Assembly: GCA_021442965.1 (NCBI GenBank) | Contig: JABUUX010000450.1 | Span: 1 to 14,605, forward strand | Origin: Treponema sp. | GTDB taxonomy: Bacteria; Spirochaetota; Spirochaetia; Treponematales; Treponemataceae | Length of the DNA stretch: 14,605 nucleotides | Reading direction: 5' to 3' | In this document: positions 1-6,891 of the stretch, piece after piece | Position numbering within the stretch: the stretch's first letter is position 1 | Layout: each line of letters starts with the position of its first letter | The notes under the pieces: generated by a model | The model's database searches: none | Told to the model about the DNA's origin: nothing | The model's input: only the letters and a program-made list of their open reading frames with translations | Program-made: the position numbers and the translations under genes

Positions 1-119
1 GGAGTTTGAGTTATTAAAACAGTTTTAAGTCCCATTCGGGCAGAAGCAAGGGCTGCTTCAGTTCCTGCGTGACCGCCGCCAACAACAGCTACATCATAAA
101 AATCATAAAAGCCAGACAT
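1..119 (-). CDS. mnmG: MnmG (GidA) tRNA uridine-5-carboxymethylaminomethyl synthesis enzyme, N-terminal fragment
   Basis: Only the first 39 codons are in the window; the gene runs off the left edge. The ATG at 119-117 gives a product starting [19 protein letters not shown], followed by [18 protein letters not shown]. This is the FAD-binding Rossmann motif ([10 protein letters not shown]) that opens MnmG proteins and is close to diagnostic for them. In the known family, MnmG works with MnmE in the cytoplasm to install the (carboxymethyl)aminomethyl group at C5 of the wobble uridine of certain tRNAs, using FAD and methylenetetrahydrofolate. No clear Shine-Dalgarno is seen before the ATG. A TATAAT hexamer lies only 9 bases upstream, so the transcript may have little or no leader. 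The gene is separated from the upstream chemoreceptor by a terminator-like palindrome, so it is probably transcribed independently. Confidence 0.9.
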   Translation of the reverse strand, partial: MSGFYDFYDVAVVGGGHAGTEAALASARMGLKTVLITQT

Positions 120-128
120 ATTAAAATG

Positions 129-134
129 ATTATA
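129..134 (-). promoter_or_regulatory. Possible -10 element of mnmG
   Basis: A perfect TATAAT reads on the minus strand from 134 to 129. The hexamer about 17 bases upstream (157-152, TTCCAC) is a poor -35 match. A start point about 7 bases downstream would fall only 2-4 bases before the ATG at 119, implying a near-leaderless mRNA. The call is weak because the surrounding DNA is AT-rich. Confidence 0.3.
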
Positions 135-165
135 AAGAAAAGAGGCTTATTGTGGAATTATGCAC

Positions 166-280
166 AAAAAAAGGGGCTATCTAATAAGTTCAAAACGTAG
201 TGTCACACTGAACTTGTTTCAGGATCTCTTGGGATGCTGAAATAAATTCAGCATGACAGTTCTTTTAGGACAGCCCCTTT
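166..280 (-). terminator. Intrinsic terminator of the chemoreceptor gene
   Basis: Read on the minus strand, the chemoreceptor stop codon (289-287) is followed within seven bases by the outer arm AAAGGGGCT. The long imperfect inner hairpin comes next, then AGCCCC and seven consecutive T (172-166). A GC-rich stem base followed by a T-run is the standard rho-independent layout. The repeat element therefore appears to serve as the terminator separating the chemoreceptor from mnmG. Confidence 0.65.
170..280. repeat. Compound palindromic element, REP/MITE-like
   Basis: This is a 111-bp element whose two halves are inverted copies of each other. The outer arms are perfect: AAAGGGGCT at 170-178 against AGCCCCTTT at 272-280. 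The inner arms, 201-226 and 233-258, match at 21 of 26 positions with a six-base centre (227-232). The right inner arm is itself a perfect small palindrome, ATGCTGAA and TTCAGCAT around five bases. The left inner arm has a degenerate counterpart. The sequence style (TGTCA-x2-CTGAA followed by TTTCAG-x-ATC) resembles dispersed intergenic repeats I recall from several bacterial genomes. That resemblance is from memory and was not searched. No second copy was noticed in this window. Confidence 0.75.
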
Positions 281-286
281 AATATT

Positions 287-2152
287 TTAAATTTTGAAGT
301 ATGAAGCTTCTTTTGCAAAAGCATCTGAAGCCATCTTGTTTTTTTCAGCAAAGTCATCAACCAAGGCAAGAGACTTATTAATCTTTTCTGTGTGCTCTGT
401 CATTGTATTCATAACTTCATTAATTTTCATAGAAGTATCTGAAAGCTTTTTCATTTCAATAAGAACTTCACGGGAACCTGTGAGCATTTCTTCAGAATTA
501 CGCTTTACAAGATCAGTTGTCTCATTTATTTCTCGAACAGAATTGATTACCTGAACAGAGCCTTCATTCTGTTCCGTCATTGCTTGTGTAATAACTGTTT
601 CCTGATTTTGAACCTGCTGAGCAAGAGTATAGATTGATCCGAATTCTTTCTGAACATCAGTAATATTTGTAAGAACTTCCTGAATGGATTTTGCAAGATT
701 TTCCAAACGGTCAGAAATAGATTTACTCTGTGTATTTGATTCTTCAGAAAGTTTTCTGATTTCATCAGCAACAACAGCAAATCCTTTCCCCGCTTCTCCT
801 GCGTGAGCCGCTTCAATGGCAGCATTCATAGCCAGAAGATTTGTCTGCTCTGCAATATTCTGAATAACAGCAGATGCTTCCTTCATACCTTCAGAATCCT
901 GACTGATTACATTTGAAGTAAATACTGCATCTTCGACTTTTTTCTGACCTTCAGACGTAGCACTGTTTAATGCCTGAATTGTTTTTTCATTCTGCTCAAG
1001 GATTTTATTAACAGACTGAATATTTGCAACCATCTGTTCAATGGCACTGGACGCTGTGGAAACACTTCTTACCTGAGCACTAACATTTTCATCCAGCACT
1101 TCAAGATTTCCGGAAATCTGGTCTACTGTAGCATGAGTTTCTTCAACACCGGCAGCCTGATTACTCATATCATTTTTTACATCAGAAATCAAAACTGTCA
1201 TTTCTTTTACTACACCGGACATCTGCTCAACCGAGTTCTCCAAAAGATCTGCTGTTTCCTGAGAAACAGAACCTGCGTTTTGAATCTTATTTATTAATTC
1301 TCTTGTTTTATCAGAAAACTTATTAAAACTTTTAGCCAGAAGACCAAAAGAATCTCGTGTAGTAACTTCCAGTTTTTTAGAAGTATAATCTCCATCACTT
1401 AACCTGTGAGCAATTGTATCAAGTTCCGCAATATACTTCTGTTTATTGTGCATAAGTGTAAACATATCAAAAGCACTGATAATTATTGCAAAAGATGTAA
1501 CCGGAACAGCAACTTTACACAGGTACGAGAATATTTCTACATCCCCTTCTCCAATTCTTGCAAGAATTGCAATAAGAAGAGCTGCAACTCCCCATGCATT
1601 AAAAAGGCTGATACAAAGTGCAGCCACTTCTACTTCAATTCCTTTATATTTTTTGTTTAACGGAATAAACTTCATATATCTTGCAATGGCTTGAGTAAAA
1701 AGAACATAACACGGAGTACAAAAAAGACCTACGCCTGCAAAACCACAATGCAGAATGGAAATACCCATAGGGCTTGTAAAACCTACTCCGCTATATTGTG
1801 TAACTGTAAATGCCATAGAAACATTCATCAACAATGGAATCAAAAGTGAAATTAGGGAATATCTTTTATATGCCTTTCCCGCTTTTGTAAGACCTTCACT
1901 AGTTCCATCATAATTCTTTATAGGTTTCATAAAAATAAAATAAAGAACTAAAGGCAGTATTAAGTTTACAAACCAAAATGTAAAGAATACTGGTCCCAGA
2001 ATATAATGCATCATTTCTGTTACAGGACAATATCCGGGAATTAACACAACAAGCGGATAAACAAAAATCGGGGCAAAGAAAATCAGGTAATTCCAAAGAA
2101 GAACAGAAAGCCCTGGTTTAGGATTAGCATTTTGCATTAGTTTTTCACTCAT
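287..2152 (-). CDS. Methyl-accepting chemotaxis protein with a six-helix membrane sensor region
   Basis: This is a 621-residue chemoreceptor. The N-terminal half has six hydrophobic helices at about residues 15-40, 50-75, 98-118, 128-157, 173-198 and 209-235. There is no sizeable periplasmic domain, so sensing is probably inside or next to the membrane. A HAMP-like linker follows (about 235-290), then a long coiled-coil signalling domain. The signalling tip near 432-467 contains [20 protein letters not shown] and [11 protein letters not shown], the hallmark of proteins that bind CheA and CheW. No C-terminal CheR-docking pentapeptide is seen; the protein ends in ASYFKI. The start was set at the ATG at 2152 because AAGGAG lies seven bases before it; a TTG one codon upstream is too close to that site. 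A good promoter precedes it and a strong terminator follows, so it is probably monocistronic. The ligand is unknown. Confidence 0.93.
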   Translation of the reverse strand: MSEKLMQNANPKPGLSVLLWNYLIFFAPIFVYPLVVLIPGYCPVTEMMHYILGPVFFTFWFVNLILPLVLYFIFMKPIKNYDGTSEGLTKAGKAYKRYSLISLLIPLLMNVSMAFTVTQYSGVGFTSPMGISILHCGFAGVGLFCTPCYVLFTQAIARYMKFIPLNKKYKGIEVEVAALCISLFNAWGVAALLIAILARIGEGDVEIFSYLCKVAVPVTSFAIIISAFDMFTLMHNKQKYIAELDTIAHRLSDGDYTSKKLEVTTRDSFGLLAKSFNKFSDKTRELINKIQNAGSVSQETADLLENSVEQMSGVVKEMTVLISDVKNDMSNQAAGVEETHATVDQISGNLEVLDENVSAQVRSVSTASSAIEQMVANIQSVNKILEQNEKTIQALNSATSEGQKKVEDAVFTSNVISQDSEGMKEASAVIQNIAEQTNLLAMNAAIEAAHAGEAGKGFAVVADEIRKLSEESNTQSKSISDRLENLAKSIQEVLTNITDVQKEFGSIYTLAQQVQNQETVITQAMTEQNEGSVQVINSVREINETTDLVKRNSEEMLTGSREVLIEMKKLSDTSMKINEVMNTMTEHTEKINKSLALVDDFAEKNKMASDAFAKEASYFKI

Positions 2153-2159
2153 CAAGCAT

Positions 2160-2165
2160 CTCCTT
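2160..2165 (-). promoter_or_regulatory. Shine-Dalgarno of the chemoreceptor, decides the start
   Basis: AAGGAG reads on the minus strand from 2165 to 2160, seven bases before the ATG at 2152 and only four before the TTG at 2155. The spacing favours the ATG. It is the clearest ribosome binding site in the window. Confidence 0.75.
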
Positions 2166-2175
2166 GTATGAGTAT

Positions 2176-2204
2176 ATTTTAAATCACAAATATTTAGTTG
2201 TAAA
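2176..2204 (-). promoter_or_regulatory. Sigma-70-type promoter of the chemoreceptor gene
   Basis: On the minus strand, TTTACA (2204-2199, five of six to consensus) is followed after 17 bases by TAAAAT (2181-2176, five of six). An A/T-only tract containing the palindrome AAATTTAAATTT (2203-2214) overlaps and precedes the -35 and could act as an UP-like element. The predicted start near 2169 leaves a leader of about 17 bases containing the AAGGAG site. No flagellar sigma-28-type motif was seen here. AT-richness makes chance matches possible. Confidence 0.5.
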
Positions 2205-2294
2205 ATTTAAATTTAAAACTTGTTATTTTTATTAATTTACTGTTATTCCTAACGTACAATTTTCCGTATTTTGGAAGACTTTCTGAACCTTTTT

Positions 2295-5200
2295 CTAAAC
2301 TCTCTTTACTGCAAGAAGTGTAAGGTCATCCAACTGTTCATCTTCAGAAACGTTTGTATACTGCAGATAGTTTTCTTCTTCTGTTTCTTCCATATTGCCG
2401 CAATATTTTGAATACTGATTAAAATGATCTTTTAGGAATGCATCAATTCTGCGGTCAACGGTAACAATATCATTCTCTGTAGTATCCGGCGTCTTGTAGA
2501 AACGGAATACTTTTTCTACAGAAGCCAGTGCAAGGATTGCATCAGAAAGGCTTCCTTCACAACCTGTAAAATCAAATTCCAAGTTTTCACCAGGTACAGG
2601 ATTATCTTTCTTTACAAGTACATATTTTTGCTTTGCAAATACGGATTCGATAATATCTTTTACCCTTTCAGGTTCCATCTGTTCTTTTCGATCTTCAAAA
2701 GTAGGATTGCCGTCTGCATTTTTTCCTTCATCAACAATTACAGTAAAGTCTGTATGACGACAAAGTCTGGTAGATTCTTCAATACCGTCAGTATACATAA
2801 ACAGAACATCTCCTTTTTTAAGATTGATTTTTTCAACCTTAAAGCCACCTTTCATATCTACCATGAATGAAGGTAAAGGGCCTGCAGCAGGAGTCTCTGT
2901 AAGGGTAATTACTTTCTGTCTCTTTTCTTCACTGTCATACACATGAACAATATTATCTCCGGCATTACACATATAAACATCTCCTGTCTGAGTATCCATA
3001 AGGCAGACAAGCATAGCGGCAAACTTTCCTTTAAGTCCCAGAGACTCAAGTGCGTCGTTAATTTTTGTAACAAGAATATTAAGTTTTACTCCGTTTTTCT
3101 GATAAGACCATGTATTAAAATATTCGCGGAATAAAGTTGCTACTACTGTCATAATAAGAGCAGCCGGAACTCCATGTCCTGACGCATCACATTTTATAAT
3201 AGCAAACCAGCGGTCATCCAATTTTCTGTAGTCAAAGTAGTCACCTGATACACCAGATGCTCCTTCATAATATCCGAAGCATTCAACATTTTTTTCTTTA
3301 AGTTCTGCAACAGTTTGAGTTTTATGTTTACCAGGAAGAAGTGGAAGGAAGGCATTTTGAACAGCCTTACCGTCAAGAGAAAGTTTTTCATCTTCGGCAG
3401 CCTTAGCAAGCTGACCTGTCATATCATTTATAACTTCACCAAGCTGACCGATTTCATCTTTTGAAGTAACTTTAAAATCCTTTCCGCGAAGTTTTGCCTT
3501 ATCTTTTGTCTGCCCGATAACTTTAACCCAGGCTGCAAGTTTCTTTACCGGATTAACAATGATAGAAGACAAAATAAAAGAAAGAACCGCACCAATTAAT
3601 ACAGCAAGGAAAGCAACAGCTCCGGCAATAATAAATACTGTTCTGCGAGAACTTTCGGCTTCATCAACCAAAGACTGTGTTGAAATTTCTACAAGAACCA
3701 CACCATGAACATAATTCTGACTGGAACCCTGACGGAACAGAACTGGCTTATAAAAAAGATAATCTGTATTTTTACTGTCCAGCATAGTAGCATCATACTT
3801 TGGATATGATGAAATACCCGAAGATGCAACCTGAGAAAGAAGTGTTGTAAGTCTGCCGTTAAGTTCAGTAGTAATAAGAGCAATTTCTTCAAGTCTTGCA
3901 ATACTTGCTGCATCTGTATTAAGTGCAAGGGCTACACCTTCCTGATTAAGTTCTGAAATATCCCGGGTTATAGAACCTGCGGCTTCCATTGCTTTTTCAT
4001 TAAGGGCTGAACATTCCTGTGTAATACTTTCAATCCTTTCATCTATACTTGCAGAACGACCGAACTCAACAGTTTCTGTATCAATTTTATCTGAAATATT
4101 TTCATCATTTGTAGCCCAAATAAAATTCAATCCTGCCTTTGAGCCGTCTTCAGATTCACCGATAATTGTGGCGTACTTTGCTTCATCCATAGATTTTGCC
4201 TGATCCGGAAGATAGCTTAATTCCAGGATATTGTTTGCAGGCATGTATGCTCGCGCTCCTGAAGAAAGACTTTCAAGTAAAACTTCAACCCTCTGCTGAA
4301 GTCCGCGTCCCAATGTGCGTTCCTGCATTGTTGTCATAATGTATCCCAAAGGAATTGCAACGAGAGCAACAATTGCAATAACAAGGGTAGATGTAAATCC
4401 TACAAGTTTAAGTTTAAGGCTGACACCTTTTTTCTTCAAAGCTTCTGATCTTTTTTTCTTTTCTGTTGGCATAACATCTCCTGTTATAAGTGCTCTCACT
4501 TCTTTTCTAACAATTACAGTTTCACGCGCAGTGCTGATAAAGCCCTGGCAGGCAAAAATAAGAATACCGATACTGAGCAATACAACGAATGCAAGCAGCA
4601 GGTAATTAACGTATACTGAATATTGATAAGGATTTTTATAAGTCTTCCAATCCGGAATAAATTTAATTTCCGGTTCAAACTTGATAGTACCGTTCTGTTC
4701 AACTCTAATAACTTTTCCGGTGAAATATAATCCTCGGTCAGAATGCAATAGCCCAATTCGGTACATTCCTTCATCAAGATTATTTCCAATTCCAATTCCC
4801 GTAATACGATTATCTGAAACAATTTTGTACTGACCGTTCTGGCGGTAAAGGATCATATCATACGGAGCTTCTCCGTCACGGTCTATATAAATCTGTTCGA
4901 CGTATCCGTCATAAGTAAAACCGCCACCAGTTACATCAAGAGAAAGTTCTCCAAGTTCATTTTTTGTTGGCTTTACATTAAGGACATATGTCTTAGGAAT
5001 AAATTTATTTAAAACTACAAGTTCAGATTTTCGTTCTGAAATATTACCAACTTCATCAATTGCCGCCACAGTAAGAATATAAACACCATTAGCTCTGGCA
5101 TCAAAAGAAACGTCCTGATTTCTTGAAAGGATATTTGACGGAGTTTTTCTGGAACCGTTCAGCAAACTTTCATATTTTGTATCAAGAAGAGTTTTTTCTT

Positions 5201-6890
5201 CTACAGCTTTTTCAGGAGAAATCTTTATAGGATGATGAGGATTATCCACCAGATTTTTTGGCAGTGCTCCTATATAATCCAAACTGTATGTATAACCTTC
5301 CACATCAGAATCTTCAGCATCTGGAATAATGCGGACTTTAAGGGCATTCGAAACAGAGAACCCGTAATCATCTAAATTAAGGAATTCAATTCCAGGCATT
5401 CGCGGCGGAGTTAAATCCAGTTTATATACTGTTGTAGCAATATTTGAAACATTTCCTGCGTAGTCAAATACACGTACTTTAAGATACCAGTCCCCGTCAT
5501 TATCAGCCTTAAGATTCAGAACATTATCTGCCGGTAATTTTGTAACTTCTGTTTCTGGTACTACAGAAAGATCTTGAGACCAGGAATATGAGTATCCCGC
5601 AATTCCCGATGAATCATCAGGATAATTAATTCTGATTCTTACATCCTTGTTTGTAGATCTTCGTCCTTCCCTATAAGAAAGAGGGGTAAAGTTTGCCAGA
5701 GCTACGGTAGCATCTGATTTCAGAATATTAATTTTATAATTCTTTCCGGAAGTCTGTTCCCATACAAAAGAAAGCTTTTTTCCTCTGTTTGTAAGAAGAG
5801 GAAATCCAAAAAGATTCTTTTCTCGTGCTGCAGAAAGCGATTGCTCATCCCATAAAGCACCGTTTTTTTGTGCCAGATAAACCCTTTCGTTTCCGTTTCT
5901 TGTATCAAACCAAACTAAAGAAAGAATGTTTGCATAATTAAAAAGAACAGGACGAGAGGCATTTCCACCTGTAGTAAGCTGCTCACAAGAACCTTTTACA
6001 GGCCCTTCAGGTGTTATTTTCTGTATCCAAAGCTGGGCATTTTCTGATAGATAAAATGTTCTTTCCCATGCCATGTAAATTTCATTATTAAAATTAAAAA
6101 GTGAAGCCTGCTGGTTATGATAATTTGGTGCACCTCGAGTATCACTTGCAGGCACTGTAGACTGATCTGTAAGCAGTACAGGCGTGGTCCAAGATTTACC
6201 CTGATCTGTAGAATATGTACCATAAAGCTGGTAAGACATTCTGGATCCATTCAGAGTCTGAGCCTGAAACACAACAAAATCCCCGTCATTATACGTTGCC
6301 ATAGAAGGGAGAAAAGGATTCTGAAAATTTAACGAAGGTTCAAAAGGTTTTATATCGGTCCATTTACCTCCGGCAGAAGATTCTGCAGTAACAATAGAGA
6401 AGGCTTCATTTTCACTCTTTGAGGCAAAAAGTCTGAAAGTATTTTTAGCAGTAACAAAAAGACGAGGCGCAACAAGGGGCGTATCCTGTCTGAGAGAAAT
6501 TTTTGAAAAAGAATGTCCCTTATTGTAAGTAGAATAAATAGAAACTTCATCAACTTCAGAAAGAAGTGCTACACAAACAGTTCCATCCATTCGCATAGAA
6601 ACTGCAAAAATATCAGGAACCTCACTGGAATATTTAACAGGTCCTGCAAAACGCTTCTGCTCAACGGGATTATTAATATCAGAATAAAAAACTGCCGAAA
6701 GCCATATCTGATGTTTTTTTGTATCTACTTCCTGCCATACCACACAGGATTCAATTCCATTTGTTACAGCCTTAGGAAAACGGGAATCATGCTCAGAAAG
6801 TGTGGCTGGATTTTCCCAATAAAAATCCTGAGCTGCTAAAGAAAAAACAGAAGAGAAAAATAAAACCAAAAGCAAAAGAAACTTTTTCAT
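2295..6890 (-). CDS. Transmembrane SpoIIE/RsbU-type PP2C phosphatase with two extracytoplasmic sensor regions
   Basis: This 1531-residue protein probably dephosphorylates a serine/threonine-phosphorylated partner, such as an anti-sigma-factor antagonist, in response to an envelope signal. The order is as follows: signal peptide (1-20); beta-rich propeller-like region (about 25-400) with an Asp-box STDQGKSW at 227-234; two Ig-like segments (about 405-495 and 500-630); a beta-rich tail; TM1 (757-783); a basic cytoplasmic loop; TM2 (829-853); a second external region (854-1083); TM3 (1084-1112); HAMP (about 1112-1165); PP2C (about 1175-1531). Likely metal-binding residues sit in SGDYFD (D1217), CDASGHG (D1235), YTDG (D1368) and DDLTLL (D1522), so it looks active. 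About 150 residues separate the last two motifs, longer than usual for the family. The start codon lies one base after the stop of the upstream TPR gene with no good Shine-Dalgarno, so translation is probably coupled. The target protein is not in the window. Confidence 0.88.
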   Translation of the reverse strand: MKKFLLLLVLFFSSVFSLAAQDFYWENPATLSEHDSRFPKAVTNGIESCVVWQEVDTKKHQIWLSAVFYSDINNPVEQKRFAGPVKYSSEVPDIFAVSMRMDGTVCVALLSEVDEVSIYSTYNKGHSFSKISLRQDTPLVAPRLFVTAKNTFRLFASKSENEAFSIVTAESSAGGKWTDIKPFEPSLNFQNPFLPSMATYNDGDFVVFQAQTLNGSRMSYQLYGTYSTDQGKSWTTPVLLTDQSTVPASDTRGAPNYHNQQASLFNFNNEIYMAWERTFYLSENAQLWIQKITPEGPVKGSCEQLTTGGNASRPVLFNYANILSLVWFDTRNGNERVYLAQKNGALWDEQSLSAAREKNLFGFPLLTNRGKKLSFVWEQTSGKNYKINILKSDATVALANFTPLSYREGRRSTNKDVRIRINYPDDSSGIAGYSYSWSQDLSVVPETEVTKLPADNVLNLKADNDGDWYLKVRVFDYAGNVSNIATTVYKLDLTPPRMPGIEFLNLDDYGFSVSNALKVRIIPDAEDSDVEGYTYSLDYIGALPKNLVDNPHHPIKISPEKAVEEKTLLDTKYESLLNGSRKTPSNILSRNQDVSFDARANGVYILTVAAIDEVGNISERKSELVVLNKFIPKTYVLNVKPTKNELGELSLDVTGGGFTYDGYVEQIYIDRDGEAPYDMILYRQNGQYKIVSDNRITGIGIGNNLDEGMYRIGLLHSDRGLYFTGKVIRVEQNGTIKFEPEIKFIPDWKTYKNPYQYSVYVNYLLLAFVVLLSIGILIFACQGFISTARETVIVRKEVRALITGDVMPTEKKKRSEALKKKGVSLKLKLVGFTSTLVIAIVALVAIPLGYIMTTMQERTLGRGLQQRVEVLLESLSSGARAYMPANNILELSYLPDQAKSMDEAKYATIIGESEDGSKAGLNFIWATNDENISDKIDTETVEFGRSASIDERIESITQECSALNEKAMEAAGSITRDISELNQEGVALALNTDAASIARLEEIALITTELNGRLTTLLSQVASSGISSYPKYDATMLDSKNTDYLFYKPVLFRQGSSQNYVHGVVLVEISTQSLVDEAESSRRTVFIIAGAVAFLAVLIGAVLSFILSSIIVNPVKKLAAWVKVIGQTKDKAKLRGKDFKVTSKDEIGQLGEVINDMTGQLAKAAEDEKLSLDGKAVQNAFLPLLPGKHKTQTVAELKEKNVECFGYYEGASGVSGDYFDYRKLDDRWFAIIKCDASGHGVPAALIMTVVATLFREYFNTWSYQKNGVKLNILVTKINDALESLGLKGKFAAMLVCLMDTQTGDVYMCNAGDNIVHVYDSEEKRQKVITLTETPAAGPLPSFMVDMKGGFKVEKINLKKGDVLFMYTDGIEESTRLCRHTDFTVIVDEGKNADGNPTFEDRKEQMEPERVKDIIESVFAKQKYVLVKKDNPVPGENLEFDFTGCEGSLSDAILALASVEKVFRFYKTPDTTENDIVTVDRRIDAFLKDHFNQYSKYCGNMEETEEENYLQYTNVSEDEQLDDLTLLAVKRV

Positions 6891-6891
6891 A

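Noticed and set aside
2153..2155. TTG as chemoreceptor start
   Set aside because: It lies only four bases from AAGGAG; the ATG one codon later has ideal seven-base spacing.
2240..2290. Intrinsic terminator after the phosphatase gene
   Set aside because: Only a four-base stem (TTCC/GGAA) is seen, with no T-run; too weak to call.
4315..4605. Plus-strand open frame of 96 codons within the phosphatase gene
   Set aside because: It is antisense to a well-supported gene, with low-complexity composition, no ribosome site and no recognisable domain.
5700..6830. Sialidase enzyme activity in the phosphatase N-terminal region
   Set aside because: Only one clean Asp-box is seen, and I could not identify a catalytic arginine triad or FRIP motif. 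Asp-boxes occur in many non-enzymatic propellers.
6513..6839. Plus-strand open frame of 108 codons opposite the phosphatase N-terminus
   Set aside because: It is a shadow of the coding strand, with no ribosome site and an unlikely protein composition.
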